A stretch of 32,721 nucleotides of DNA from a candidate division WS1 bacterium (GCA_012523355.1 JAAYIR010000195.1:1-32721), one strand, 5' to 3'; numbered from the stretch's first letter, positions 16,331-25,739 are shown. Notes: generated by a model from the letters alone, not told the origin. A program made the numbers and translations.

Positions 16331-17037
16331 AGATTGCGCAGGTGCTCCTCGTCTGCCAGTTTCTTCGCCAGTTCCGCCAGGAACTCGGCTCCGCGCCGCC
16401 CGTCGTGCACACGGTGATCAAGCGAGATGGTGAGGTACATCGTGGGCTGTATGACCACCGAGTCACCCTCGACCACAGGTCTGGGGGCGACCGAGGCGAT
16501 GGCCAGAATGGCAGTCTGCGGCGGGCTGATGATACCGTTGAACTGATCAACGCCGGCGGGGCCGATATTCGTCAGGGTTATCCCCGCTCCGCGCTGGAAG
16601 GAAGCCCGTAAGCGCCCGGCGCGGGCCTGCGCAATGAGCTGCCGCGTTTCGCCGGCAATCTCCCCTAGCGTCTTGTGGTCCACGTCAAAGACCGTCGGCA
16701 GGAGAATCCCCTCCTCGGTCTCGCAGACGAAGCCTACGTTAACGCTTTTCAGCAGCTTGACGACGTCATCTTCCCACCAGGAGTTGAGCGTAGGGTAGAC
16801 GGGCAGGGCGTCGCCCGTCAGTTTGATCAGGTAGTCGTTGAAGGTGGGCAGAGGGTCGGCGCCGGCAGCTTTGAGCCGCGTGCGGGCCGTCATCATGGGA
16901 CCTGCCAGCACCTGTCGCGAGACGTCAAACTGCGGTATATCGCGGAAGCTGGTCTGTGTGCGCTCGCCGATGGCTCGACGGATGGCGCTTGGCTCCACGG
17001 TCTCAAAGTCGGGTTCCCAGGGGTTGTGGTCAGACAT
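16327..17037 (-). CDS. Standalone 2-oxoacid dehydrogenase acyltransferase (E2) catalytic-domain protein
   Basis: IPQFDVSRQV, TFNDYLIKL, GAGITLTNIGPAGVDQFNGIISPPQTAILAIAS, catalytic-type HRVHDGRRG; no lipoyl or peripheral-subunit-binding domain. Confidence 0.85.
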   Translation of the reverse strand: MSDHNPWEPDFETVEPSAIRRAIGERTQTSFRDIPQFDVSRQVLAGPMMTARTRLKAAGADPLPTFNDYLIKLTGDALPVYPTLNSWWEDDVVKLLKSVNVGFVCETEEGILLPTVFDVDHKTLGEIAGETRQLIAQARAGRLRASFQRGAGITLTNIGPAGVDQFNGIISPPQTAILAIASVAPRPVVEGDSVVIQPTMYLTISLDHRVHDGRRGAEFLAELAKKLADEEHLRNL

Positions 17038-17047
17038 GGTTATCTTC

Positions 17048-17899
17048 CTACGTCCTCCTTAGCGACATTAGCCACGCCACTCCGAATACTGAGAACTGCG
17101 CAGTCACGATCGTGGCGCCGGTGGGGACATCCCACAGGTGCGAGACATATAATCCGAGCAAGGCGGAGAGTACCCCGAAAACAGCCGCCACGCCCATCAT
17201 GGTGCCGAAGCCCGAGCACAGGAGCCGCGCCGTGGCGCCGGGGATGACCAGAAAAGCGCTAACCAACACCACCCCCACCACCTTCACCGAGGCCACGATG
17301 GTAAGCGCTAGCATGGTAAGCAGCGCATAGTGTAGCACACCCGCCGGCAGCCCGCTCGCCCAGGCCATCTGCGGGTCGAAGGAGTAGTAGATCAACTCCT
17401 TGTAGGACAGAGCGATGAAGCCGAGGATCAACGCCGACAGCACGGCCATCAGGATCAGGTCCTCACGCGTCACCGCCAGGATGGAGCCAAAGAGATAGGT
17501 CATAAGGTCAGCGGTGTAGAGCTTGCGCAGGGAGATCAGTAGCACCCCTAGGGCCATGGAGAAGGCAAAGAAGATGCCGATGGCGCTGTCCGCGGAAACA
17601 TGGCCACGGCGGGAGACCACGCCGATCAATACGGCTACGGCCAGGCAGAAGGCAGCCGTGATCAGGCTGATCGGCAGCCCGGCGGCGCTGGCACTGCCGA
17701 AGAGCAGGAGCCCCAAGGCGAGGCCGCCAAAGGCGGCATGAGAGATGCCCTGGCCAATGAAGGCCATACCGCGCAGAACAACATAGACGCTCAACACCGA
17801 GCAGAGGCCGCCGACCAGGATCGCAGCGATCAGCGCCTGGCGCATGAACTGAAACTCCACCAGGGCTTGCCAGAATCCGATATGATCAGTCATGGCCAA
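17048..17899 (-). CDS. Metal (Zn/Mn-type) ABC transporter permease, ZnuB/MntB family
   Basis: Polytopic; VVLRGMAFIGQGISHAAFGGLALG and VVGVVLVSAFLVIPGATARLL motifs; overlaps the ATPase gene. Confidence 0.92.
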   Translation of the reverse strand: MAMTDHIGFWQALVEFQFMRQALIAAILVGGLCSVLSVYVVLRGMAFIGQGISHAAFGGLALGLLLFGSASAAGLPISLITAAFCLAVAVLIGVVSRRGHVSADSAIGIFFAFSMALGVLLISLRKLYTADLMTYLFGSILAVTREDLILMAVLSALILGFIALSYKELIYYSFDPQMAWASGLPAGVLHYALLTMLALTIVASVKVVGVVLVSAFLVIPGATARLLCSGFGTMMGVAAVFGVLSALLGLYVSHLWDVPTGATIVTAQFSVFGVAWLMSLRRT

Positions 17900-18731
17900 T
17901 GTCGGTTCTGAGGTTGCCCGCCCCTGCCTCCGGAGGAATGGAGGGGGCTCCCCCGTGATACGTTTCCACGTGCCGGTGGTAGGCTCCCAACTCGCACACC
18001 GCCTCCAGATCCTCGCCGGTCAGCGCCTCCGTACGCCCATGCCAGTGTATGGTGTGGTCAATGCAGGCCAAGGAGTCGGCCACAAAACGAATGTGCTCCA
18101 TGTCGTGCGTGGACATGATGACAGTCAGCCGCAGGTGCTGCTGCAACTCGCCGAGCCGCTCGAAGAAAGCCTCCTGCGCCCCCACGTCCATACCTACGGT
18201 GGGCTCATCCAGCAGGAGCAGGCGCGGATTGGCGACCAGGGCCCGGGCGACCAGCACACGTTGCTGCTGCCCTCCGGAGAGTTGGCGCAGTGGTTTGGGC
18301 GCCAGGTTGGAAATGCCCAGGAGGTCCATGGTGTGCAAGGCGTGTTTGCGCTGACTCTGGTGGACGCGGCGTCCCCAGCCCAGCGAGGGGAAGGTTCCCA
18401 TGAGCACGGTGTCGAGTGCCGTCGCGGGGAAGTTGAACTCAGAACGCTCGCGCTGGGGGACGTAGCCGATCCAGCGGCGCAGAGGTCCCAGACGCCGGGC
18501 TTCGCGCCCAAAGACTACCACCTGTCCGTGCTCGGGTGCCAGCTCGCCGAGGATCAGACGCAGCAGCGTGCTCTTGCCACCGCCGTTGGGCCCGATCAAG
18601 CCGAGAAAGACGCCTTGACCAACCTGCAAGTCACAGTCCTTGAGCACCAGATGATCCTGCCAGGAGAAATCCACGTCCTCGACGTGGACGACGTAATCCT
18701 CCTCAAGTTGGGACGCAGGTTGCGCAGTCAT
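17886..18731 (-). CDS. Metal ABC transporter ATP-binding protein, ZnuC-like
   Basis: Walker A GPNGGGKST, signature LSGGQQQRVLVARAL, Walker B LLLLDEPTVGMD, STHDM. Confidence 0.95.
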   Translation of the reverse strand: MTAQPASQLEEDYVVHVEDVDFSWQDHLVLKDCDLQVGQGVFLGLIGPNGGGKSTLLRLILGELAPEHGQVVVFGREARRLGPLRRWIGYVPQRERSEFNFPATALDTVLMGTFPSLGWGRRVHQSQRKHALHTMDLLGISNLAPKPLRQLSGGQQQRVLVARALVANPRLLLLDEPTVGMDVGAQEAFFERLGELQQHLRLTVIMSTHDMEHIRFVADSLACIDHTIHWHGRTEALTGEDLEAVCELGAYHRHVETYHGGAPSIPPEAGAGNLRTDIGHD

Positions 18732-18758
18732 GAGTGTAGAGGACGCAAGTCGTCAGCC

Positions 18759-18794
18759 GTCAGTTGTTCGGCGCGAAGGGCCGCCGGAACTGAC
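18759..18794. repeat. Imperfect inverted repeat between aspS and the ABC transporter genes
   Basis: GTCAGTT...AACTGAC arms with a GC-rich inner pairing segment. Confidence 0.45.
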
Positions 18795-18836
18795 CTGCCG
18801 CACAGGCTCACCCCTCACTACTTCCCGCTCATCTGT

Positions 18837-20624
18837 CTACTCCGGCGGCAGGTCCAGCTTGATGTGTAGATCTCGTAGCGCCTGCGGATCAGCGGGCGCG
18901 GGCGCACCGCTCATCAGATCTTGAGCTCGCTGGGTCTTGGGGAAGGCGATGACCTCCCGGATGTTCTCCTCGCCGGCCAGCATCATCACCAGCCGATCAA
19001 AGCCCGGCGCAATCCCTCCATGCGGTGGCGCCCCATACTCGAAAGCCTTGAGCAGAAAGCCAAAACGGCGCTCCGCCTCCTCCGGCGTTATGCCCAGCAG
19101 GTCGAAGACCTGTTGCTGAATCTCGCGCCGGTGAATCCTGATGCTGCCGCTGGCCAGTTCGGTGCCGTTGAGGACCAGATCGTAGGACTGCGCCCTCACC
19201 CGTCCCGGATCAGTCTTCATCAGCTCCAGGTCATCGGGATGCGGCATGCAGAAGGGGTGGTGTTCGGCCTCCCAGCGCTTGCCATCCTCATCCCACTTGA
19301 ACATGGGAAAGTCTACCACCCACAGTGGCCGCCAGTCCCCGGCCTGCATCAGCCCCATACGGCGGGCCATCTCCCGTCGCAGCCAGTCCAGACTCTCCGC
19401 GACGATTGCCGCCTGGTCGGCGACGATGAGAAGCAGATCGCCCTCCGTGGCTCCCAGACGCTCGATGAGCGCCTTCTGTTCGGCCTCGCCGAGGAACTTG
19501 GCCACTGGCGACTCCAGCCTCGGTCCGGCCTGCACCTGGATCCACACTAGCCCTTGGGCCTTGTGCGCCTTGGCGAATTCGGTGAGGTTATCGAGTTGGT
19601 TGCGCGAGTAGTTGGCGCAGCCCGGTGCCCGCAGACCCTTGATCTGCCCGCCCGACTGGGCCACCCGGCTGAAGACCTTGAACTCGGAGCCGGCCATAGC
19701 CTCGGTCAAGTCTACCAGTTCCAGGCCGAAGCGCAGGTCGGGCTTGTCGGTGCCAAAGCGCGCCAACGCCTCCTCATGGCTCATTCGTGGGAAGGGCTGT
19801 GGAAGCTCCGTGTCCAGCGTTGCGCGGAAGAGGTGTACCATGAGCCGCTCGACGATCTGCAGAACGTCCTCGCGCTCAACGAAGGACATCTCGATATCAA
19901 TCTGCGTGTGCTCCGGCTGCCGGTCGGCACGCAGATCCTCGTCACGCAGGCAGCGCGCGAGCTGGAAGTACTTCTCCACCCCCGCCACCATCAGCAGTTG
20001 CTTCATGGTCTGGGGCGATTGGGGAAGGGCGTAGAAGTTCCCGGGACTGACGCGTGAGGGCACCAGGTAATCGCGAGCCCCTTCAGGCGTGGGCTTGAAG
20101 AGAATCGGCGTCTCGACTTCCCAGAACCCTTCGGTGCTGAGGAAAGCCCGTGTTTCCTGGGCCACGCGATGGCGCAGCTCCAGGTTGGCTTGCAGGCGCG
20201 GGCTGCGCAGGTCGAGATAACGATATTTCAGCCGCACCAGCTCGTCGGTCTCTGTGCGATCGGTGTGCAGGAAGGGCGGCGTCTCCGAGGCGTTCAGAAT
20301 TTCGGCTTCAGTGGCAAGAATCTCCAGGTCGCCGCTGGCGATCTCAGGGTTCTCCGTCCCCTCTGGACGCTGGCGAATGGTCCCGCGCACGGCCAGGACA
20401 AACTCCGCGCGCACGTGTTCGGCCACGGCGAAGGGCTCTGCCTTCTCGGGGTCAAAGACGATTTGGACCAGACCCGATCGGTCGCGCAGGTCCACGAAGA
20501 TCAAGCCGCCGTGATCTCGCCGGCGGTTGATCCAGCCGTTGAGAACGACCTCCTGTCCAGCCTTCTCCAGGCTAAGCTCCGCACAGATGGCAGTACGTTT
20601 AAGGAAGGTTTGACCCTCGGGCAT
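18837..20624 (-). CDS. aspS: Aspartyl-tRNA synthetase (bacterial type)
   Basis: GWINRRRDHGGLIFVDLRDRSGLVQIVFDP, ALPQSPQTMKQLLMVAGVEKYFQLARCLRDEDLRADRQPEHTQIDIEMSF, HPDD; bacterial GAD insertion region. Start at ATG 20624. Confidence 0.97.
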   Translation of the reverse strand: MPEGQTFLKRTAICAELSLEKAGQEVVLNGWINRRRDHGGLIFVDLRDRSGLVQIVFDPEKAEPFAVAEHVRAEFVLAVRGTIRQRPEGTENPEIASGDLEILATEAEILNASETPPFLHTDRTETDELVRLKYRYLDLRSPRLQANLELRHRVAQETRAFLSTEGFWEVETPILFKPTPEGARDYLVPSRVSPGNFYALPQSPQTMKQLLMVAGVEKYFQLARCLRDEDLRADRQPEHTQIDIEMSFVEREDVLQIVERLMVHLFRATLDTELPQPFPRMSHEEALARFGTDKPDLRFGLELVDLTEAMAGSEFKVFSRVAQSGGQIKGLRAPGCANYSRNQLDNLTEFAKAHKAQGLVWIQVQAGPRLESPVAKFLGEAEQKALIERLGATEGDLLLIVADQAAIVAESLDWLRREMARRMGLMQAGDWRPLWVVDFPMFKWDEDGKRWEAEHHPFCMPHPDDLELMKTDPGRVRAQSYDLVLNGTELASGSIRIHRREIQQQVFDLLGITPEEAERRFGFLLKAFEYGAPPHGGIAPGFDRLVMMLAGEENIREVIAFPKTQRAQDLMSGAPAPADPQALRDLHIKLDLPPE

Positions 20625-20654
20625 GATGGATACTCCCTGTTCTCCTATACCTGG

Positions 20655-20676
20655 GGACGGGACCTCAGTCCCGTCC
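20655..20676. repeat. Perfect 9-bp stem hairpin in the aspS leader
   Basis: GGACGGGAC-CTCA-GTCCCGTCC, about 30 bp upstream of the aspS start. Confidence 0.7.
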
Positions 20677-20735
20677 GCCGTTCTCAATTCTGGTTTGCGT
20701 GACAAGTGTCTTGCTTGCCATGTAAAGTTGTGCCG

Positions 20736-21239
20736 CTAAACCTCGCGCTCGTGATGCTCGACGAACCATTTTCTGGTCGCCTGGCCCAGGGCTGGAAGCT
20801 CGCTAGCGACCACTCCCAGCACTACCAGAGAGGCGGCGATGAAACCCAGAGCATGGGTGAAAGGCGCGCCGAGAAAGTGCAGCACCAGTCCGTAAATGGC
20901 AATCGACTCCGCCAGCGCAGCGCGGAAGATGAGGCGCCCCATTCCCGCTTGCGGTGCCGCCGGGCCCGTCAACTGCGGCCAAAGGTACACAGCTGCAGCA
21001 GTGGCAGCCGCGATTCCGGCGAGTGCGTACTCCAGGATTTCAAGCAACCCCGCGTCTGGCCCGCTCGTGGCGGGAACCATGAACACAAGCGCTGCATAGA
21101 TCACGATGCTGGCCATCAGGGCAGCCATGATGACATATGGACGCCAGACCGCCATGCGGGCCTCTTGCAGCGGGAAGCCGCACTGCGGACACGTGACAGC
21201 CCGCTCCTCTAACGGGTTATCGCAGACAGGACAATTCAT
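20736..21239 (-). CDS. Zinc-ribbon domain membrane protein
   Basis: N-terminal MNCPVCDNPLEERAVTCPQCGFPL (CxxC...CxxC), then several TM segments. Start at 21239 by the ribbon. Confidence 0.85.
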   Translation of the reverse strand: MNCPVCDNPLEERAVTCPQCGFPLQEARMAVWRPYVIMAALMASIVIYAALVFMVPATSGPDAGLLEILEYALAGIAAATAAAVYLWPQLTGPAAPQAGMGRLIFRAALAESIAIYGLVLHFLGAPFTHALGFIAASLVVLGVVASELPALGQATRKWFVEHHEREV

Positions 21240-21308
21240 CGGCCTTATGGAGACGCTGGTTGTGTCCTCCGACCCTTCCCAGGGCACACGCAGCCGTCTG
21301 CAAGCTCG

Positions 21309-22115
21309 CTAGTCACGGCTTCGCCGGGCGGCGATCTCCAGGTGCCCAGCCCAGGGATAGTAGGCAGGATCGGCGTGGTACATCTGCTCCAGTTCAACTA
21401 ACTGCTCTTGAATCTTCGGGTCCGACGCCACCAGGCCGTCCAGCCGGTGCGCGAGGCAGAGCTTCCCGATGACGCTTTCCACCTCGAAGCCCTGGCTCTC
21501 GAACGCCGAGCGCAGTTCTTCGGCGGTGAAGGCGTGTATCACGTAGCGTAAGGCTTCCTGCTCGTCGGGTGTGAGGGCTTGTCCGGTTTCCAGCAGGCAT
21601 CGCATAGCGTCTAGGTCATTCGATTGCCGCAGCCAGTTCAGAACGCAGGCTCGATTGTCGACGGAGGCAATGACGCTGGCTCCAGCCCGCGCTACCCGGG
21701 CAAACTCCGCGATTGCCGCCATATGGTCACCGCAGTAGGACAGCGGATCACCCTGGCACACGATCATGTCGAAGCTGTCGTCGGCCAACTCTGGCATGGC
21801 GCGAATATCTGCCTCCACGAGCCTCACGCGCGTCTCCAGACCCTGAGCCGTGAGCTTGGCGCGAGCCTGCGCCAGCATCCCCGTCGAGATATCAGTCAAC
21901 ACGACCTCATATCCCCACGCCGCCAGTTCCAGAGCCCAGATTCCGGTGCCCCCGCCAGCATCGAGGATAAGACTGCCCGCCTGAGGAGGAAGATGGCGCC
22001 GCAGGTTCTCTCGCGTCACCCGGTGGTAGATTGCGTAGTGCTCGAAGTAATTTGCGTCGTAGGTTGCGGCCAACCAGTCGTGGTGGGCTGCGACCTTCCG
22101 CGCCTGTTCGGCCAT
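21309..22115 (-). CDS. Class I SAM-dependent methyltransferase
   Basis: LILDAGGGTGIWALELAAWGYEVVLTDISTGMLAQARAKL; DSFDMIVCQGDPLSYC. Confidence 0.93.
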   Translation of the reverse strand: MAEQARKVAAHHDWLAATYDANYFEHYAIYHRVTRENLRRHLPPQAGSLILDAGGGTGIWALELAAWGYEVVLTDISTGMLAQARAKLTAQGLETRVRLVEADIRAMPELADDSFDMIVCQGDPLSYCGDHMAAIAEFARVARAGASVIASVDNRACVLNWLRQSNDLDAMRCLLETGQALTPDEQEALRYVIHAFTAEELRSAFESQGFEVESVIGKLCLAHRLDGLVASDPKIQEQLVELEQMYHADPAYYPWAGHLEIAARRSRD

Positions 22116-22140
22116 GCTTGTCCCCCCGAGGCGCGTCCGA

Positions 22141-23427
22141 TTACTGGCTGTCGGGCTTGGTAAGCCGGTCCCCCAGTTTCGCGGCCTTCACGCTCTCCTG
22201 TTCCCCGGTTTCGAGGTTGCGGAGCGTGACGTTCTCCTCGCGCAACTCGTCCTCGCCTAGGATCGCCGCCCAGCGGAAGCCCTCCTTGTCGGCGAAGCTG
22301 AGTTGGGCGCGCATGCTCCGGCGTCGGTAGTCCACTTCTGCCACTTGTCCGGCCTGGCGCAGCTCCTGCAGCAGCCGCAGGGCAGGTTCCCAGGCTTGCT
22401 CGCCCAGGGCGGCAACGAACACACCTTCACGCAATGCAGGCAGCGCTCCAGTCTCTGCGGCTGCCTCGGCAGCTTCCTGGGCGATGAGTACACGCTCCAG
22501 CCCCATGCCGATCCCGACGGCCGGAGTGGGCGGTCCGCCGAACTCCCGGACCAGCCCGTCGTAGCGTCCGCCGCCGCCAATGGAGTCCTGCGCCCCCAGT
22601 CCGGGCGCCCGGAATTCAAATGCGGTCTGCGTGTAGTAGTCCAGCCCTCGCACCAGTCGCGGCTCCAGAGTGAACCAGTCGATGCCGATTTCCCGCAGCG
22701 CGCTCTGTACGCCCTCGAAGTGCGTGCCGCAATCTTCGCAGAGCAGGTCCGTCATCTTCGGGGCGTTGGCGGTGACCTCCTGGCAGGTAGCACGTTTGCA
22801 GTCCAGCAGGCGCAGCGGATTGATGTCGAAGCGTCGCTGACAGTCGCCGCACATCTCTCTGAGTCGGGGCGCGACTGCGGCCTTGAGTTGTTGCAGGTGT
22901 CCCGGGCGGCAGACCGGACAGCCCACTGAATTCAGCAGCAGGGTGAGCTCGGTGATGCCAAGTCCGTGATAGAAACTGGTGGCCAGCGCCATTATCTCGG
23001 CATCCAGCGCAGGATTGGCGCTGCCGAGGGCCTCCGCGCCGGCCTGGTGGTGCTGCCGATAGCGTCCCGCCTGGGGCCGCTCGTAACGAAAGATCGGTGC
23101 GAGATAGAATAACTTCACCAGGCGCTCGCGGTCCTGTCCCTGCAAGCTATCCTCCAGGAAAGCGCGCACCACGGGAGCGGTGCCCTCTGCGCGCAGGGTC
23201 AGGCTACGCCCGCCGCGGTCCTGGAAGGTATACATCTCCTTGTTGACGAGGTCCGTCTCCTCGCCGATGGCGCGGACGAACAACTCGGTCTGCTCGAAGA
23301 TCGGCGTGCGGATCTCCTGGTAGGCGAAGCGGCGGCAGAGATCACGATAGAGGGTCTCTGCACGCTGCCAACGCCCGACCTCGGCCGGGGTGATATCATT
23401 GACTCCTCGGGGACGACGGTATTGCAT
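22141..23427 (-). CDS. hisS: Histidyl-tRNA synthetase
   Basis: RPRGVNDITPAEVGRW, LTLRAEGTAPVVRAF, FRYERPQAGRYRQHHQAGAEALGS, LVRGLDYYTQTAFEF, GGGGRYDGLVREFGGPPTPAVGIGMGLER. Confidence 0.97.
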   Translation of the reverse strand: MQYRRPRGVNDITPAEVGRWQRAETLYRDLCRRFAYQEIRTPIFEQTELFVRAIGEETDLVNKEMYTFQDRGGRSLTLRAEGTAPVVRAFLEDSLQGQDRERLVKLFYLAPIFRYERPQAGRYRQHHQAGAEALGSANPALDAEIMALATSFYHGLGITELTLLLNSVGCPVCRPGHLQQLKAAVAPRLREMCGDCQRRFDINPLRLLDCKRATCQEVTANAPKMTDLLCEDCGTHFEGVQSALREIGIDWFTLEPRLVRGLDYYTQTAFEFRAPGLGAQDSIGGGGRYDGLVREFGGPPTPAVGIGMGLERVLIAQEAAEAAAETGALPALREGVFVAALGEQAWEPALRLLQELRQAGQVAEVDYRRRSMRAQLSFADKEGFRWAAILGEDELREENVTLRNLETGEQESVKAAKLGDRLTKPDSQ

Positions 23428-23471
23428 GTCGCTGTTTGCAGGGGCGGCGTGGTGTGCCACCCACCTCGGGG

Positions 23472-24047
23472 CTACCTCTTCCCTGGCGACTTCTCCTCCA
23501 CCACCAGGTCACCTCGGAGCGCAGCCTCCATGAGTTCGCGGTAATACGGATGTCGCGAGTAGATAAAGAGCTGGAAGGCCAGCGCCAGCAGGAGAATCTG
23601 AATGCTGTAGTCAAACCTCAGGCCGGCCAGCGAGGCCAGGACCGCGGCCAGGCCAATGAGCAGACCGATCACGGTCAAGGCCTTGGTGGAAAACACCAGA
23701 TTGCTCATGGCCAGATCTGCATGATCGCTCAAGTCGCGCTTGGAGGGGCGGTGGCCGTTCCCGCCGGAGGCCACCCAGATCGTCCTCGCAATCCGTTGAG
23801 CTTCTGTCCAACGACCATCCAGCCAGAAACCCAACAGAAACAGAGCTGCACCGATGGCCATGACGGCTTTGAACCCCAGGGCCAGCTGCTCGGGCTCGGG
23901 GGAGAGCGGCACGGTATGCCGCAGCGCGGAGGTCACCACCAGCAATATGAGAGCGCAACCCAGGGGGATGAGTCCCCAGCGCACCCACATGACACGAAGC
24001 TGACGGTTGACGGCCTGCATGGTTTGGTAGTGTGGATGTTCTTCCAT
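23472..24047 (-). CDS. Membrane protein of unknown function
   Basis: Several TM segments (LIPLGCALILLVVTSAL, AVMAIGAALFLLGFWLDG, LTVIGLLIGLAAVLASLAGL); start at 24047 because a promoter appears to overlap the longer ORF. Confidence 0.75.
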   Translation of the reverse strand: MEEHPHYQTMQAVNRQLRVMWVRWGLIPLGCALILLVVTSALRHTVPLSPEPEQLALGFKAVMAIGAALFLLGFWLDGRWTEAQRIARTIWVASGGNGHRPSKRDLSDHADLAMSNLVFSTKALTVIGLLIGLAAVLASLAGLRFDYSIQILLLALAFQLFIYSRHPYYRELMEAALRGDLVVEEKSPGKR

Positions 24048-24127
24048 GTGATCTCCGACCTGGCGGACGGTTTCCCCGATCACAATCCGCCCAAGAGAAG
24101 AGGCCTCTACGAGGCCCGCGGGGATTG

Positions 24128-24156
24128 AGTATATCACCACCAGGTAGGGAGGTCAA
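24128..24156 (-). promoter_or_regulatory. Putative sigma70-type promoter TTGACC-N17-TATACT
   Basis: On -: TTGACC (24156-24151), 17 bp, TATACT (24133-24128); upstream of the 24047 start and downstream of the L,D-transpeptidase stop. Confidence 0.6.
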
Positions 24157-24193
24157 ACCGGGTGAGAGTGCCGACGTCCCCGGCAGACGGCGC

Positions 24194-25057
24194 CTAAAAG
24201 ACGTAGACTCGAGTCCCGACTGAGACCATGTCGTAGAGCCTCTTGGCGTCTTGCCGGTGCTGCCGGATGCAGCCGTGGGAAGCCGGAGAACCCAGGTATC
24301 GGTAGAAGCCCGACGAGGTGGCATGAATCCCGTGGCTGCCGGAGCTGGTGATCGCCATCCACCAGGGCATATTGACTTGGTACATGCGACTGAAGGCATT
24401 GGGGGTCTTGTAGAAGATCCGGCCCATGGCGCCACGGCGGCCGGAAGAGCCCGGACGCATGTTGGGGGTGCTGAACGGTGCTGCTGCCGTGGAGACGATG
24501 CTGATCCATCGCAAATGATCGTTCTGGTAGTACCACAGGCGCTGTCGCCGCTTGCTGACGACGATGTAGGTGCCGTTGAGGCCGGAGGCCTCTGAGGGAC
24601 GGAAGCGGACGACGCGTTCGGTCTCCGCCATCAGCTTACCTTCTTCGTCGTAGCCTGCCAGGCGCAACATGAAACTGCGGGCGTCCACCCAGGGCACGGT
24701 CCATCTGTACGAACCTTCGTTGGGGATGGCATCGCTGATCAGGCCGGAGAAACTGCCGCGGCTTCCTCCGCCTAACTTGGTACGGTCCCCGTAGTAATAC
24801 AGCCGCACGTGCTTGATCGGCCCCACCGTGAGCCACTGGATGGTCGCTGTCGCGTTCTCCAGCCACTCCTCGTTGGCTCCGGGACTAATGAACTGCAAGC
24901 GCGGCGTTAGCTCGATTTCCTTGACCACCAGAGTGGCCAGCGGTGCCTCCTGGGTCAGGGCACGGGTGTCCACGCCCGCGACGTCGGCGGCAGCCGCCGA
25001 CGTGAAGCTAACCACCAGACCTACAGCCGCCCATGCAACAAAGTCATACCAACGCAT
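24194..25057 (-). CDS. L,D-transpeptidase (YkuD family), secreted
   Basis: YIVVSKRRQRLWYYQNDHL, GSHGIHATSS, SPASHGCIRQHRQDAKRLYDMVSVGTRVYV; signal-peptide-like N-terminus MRWYDFVAWAAVGLVVSFTSAAAA. Start at 25057. Confidence 0.93.
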   Translation of the reverse strand: MRWYDFVAWAAVGLVVSFTSAAAADVAGVDTRALTQEAPLATLVVKEIELTPRLQFISPGANEEWLENATATIQWLTVGPIKHVRLYYYGDRTKLGGGSRGSFSGLISDAIPNEGSYRWTVPWVDARSFMLRLAGYDEEGKLMAETERVVRFRPSEASGLNGTYIVVSKRRQRLWYYQNDHLRWISIVSTAAAPFSTPNMRPGSSGRRGAMGRIFYKTPNAFSRMYQVNMPWWMAITSSGSHGIHATSSGFYRYLGSPASHGCIRQHRQDAKRLYDMVSVGTRVYVF

Positions 25058-25094
25058 GAATCTCCTCCCTGCACACCAAGATAGGTCGCCCGGC

Positions 25095-25739
25095 CTAGTT
25101 GCTGGGTTCTCCCTCAGCCTTGTCTCTCCTGGGCTCGGGAGCCGGCGTGGCCAACGAGGGTTTTTCCAGATAGGTTGGTAGCCCCAAGCGAGCGCGTGCC
25201 CATTTGCCCCGGTCGTGGAAGAAGCCACTGCGATCCAGCAATCCCGCTTTGATATAGAGCTCACTGTAGTTGGAGAGATGCTCGAAATGCAGCTCGTTGT
25301 GATGGAACATGACGTAGGCGAGCGCTCCCGCTAGGGGCGCTTCTCCAAACGCGGACTCCCCGGAGCGCATGATGGCGTCGCGGCCGGTCTGTCGTGCCGG
25401 CTGCGAGGCCGGGTTGTTCATCCATTCATAAACGTAGTTCCGGCTGTAGAACCGTGCTACCTTGTTCGCCGTGTACCGCAGCGACGGCTCCGTGGCCAAG
25501 GCCAGGTAGATCATCATGCGCAGAAAACGCCGCTGTGTGCGCGTGTGTCGCGGCAGCAGCAAGTAGCGGCGCGCGCGCCGCGCCCGCCGGTAGGCTCGCT
25601 CCGCGGCCCGGCGTACCAGATCGGTCATCCGCAACTCCCGGGCCATCTCCTGCACTCGTTGCTCCATGCGGGTGATGGCGGCTTCTACCTGTTCGGCCGC
25701 GCGTTGGTCCCGTCGCTTCTGGTCTGTAGTGCTTCTCAT
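25095..25739 (-). CDS. Protein of unknown function, Arg-rich N-terminal part
   Basis: 214 aa from ATG 25739, ATGA-overlap with the upstream gene; no family recognised. Confidence 0.75.
   Translation of the reverse strand: MRSTTDQKRRDQRAAEQVEAAITRMEQRVQEMARELRMTDLVRRAAERAYRRARRARRYLLLPRHTRTQRRFLRMMIYLALATEPSLRYTANKVARFYSRNYVYEWMNNPASQPARQTGRDAIMRSGESAFGEAPLAGALAYVMFHHNELHFEHLSNYSELYIKAGLLDRSGFFHDRGKWARARLGLPTYLEKPSLATPAPEPRRDKAEGEPSN

Noticed and set aside
17892-18869. 325 aa ORF on + opposite the ABC ATPase
   Set aside because: Opposite strand has Walker A/B and signature motifs; shadow ORF.
22141-23427. Cys-rich insertion in HisRS
   Set aside because: The NPLRLLDCK region with flanking Cys pairs is common in bacterial HisRS, so not novel.
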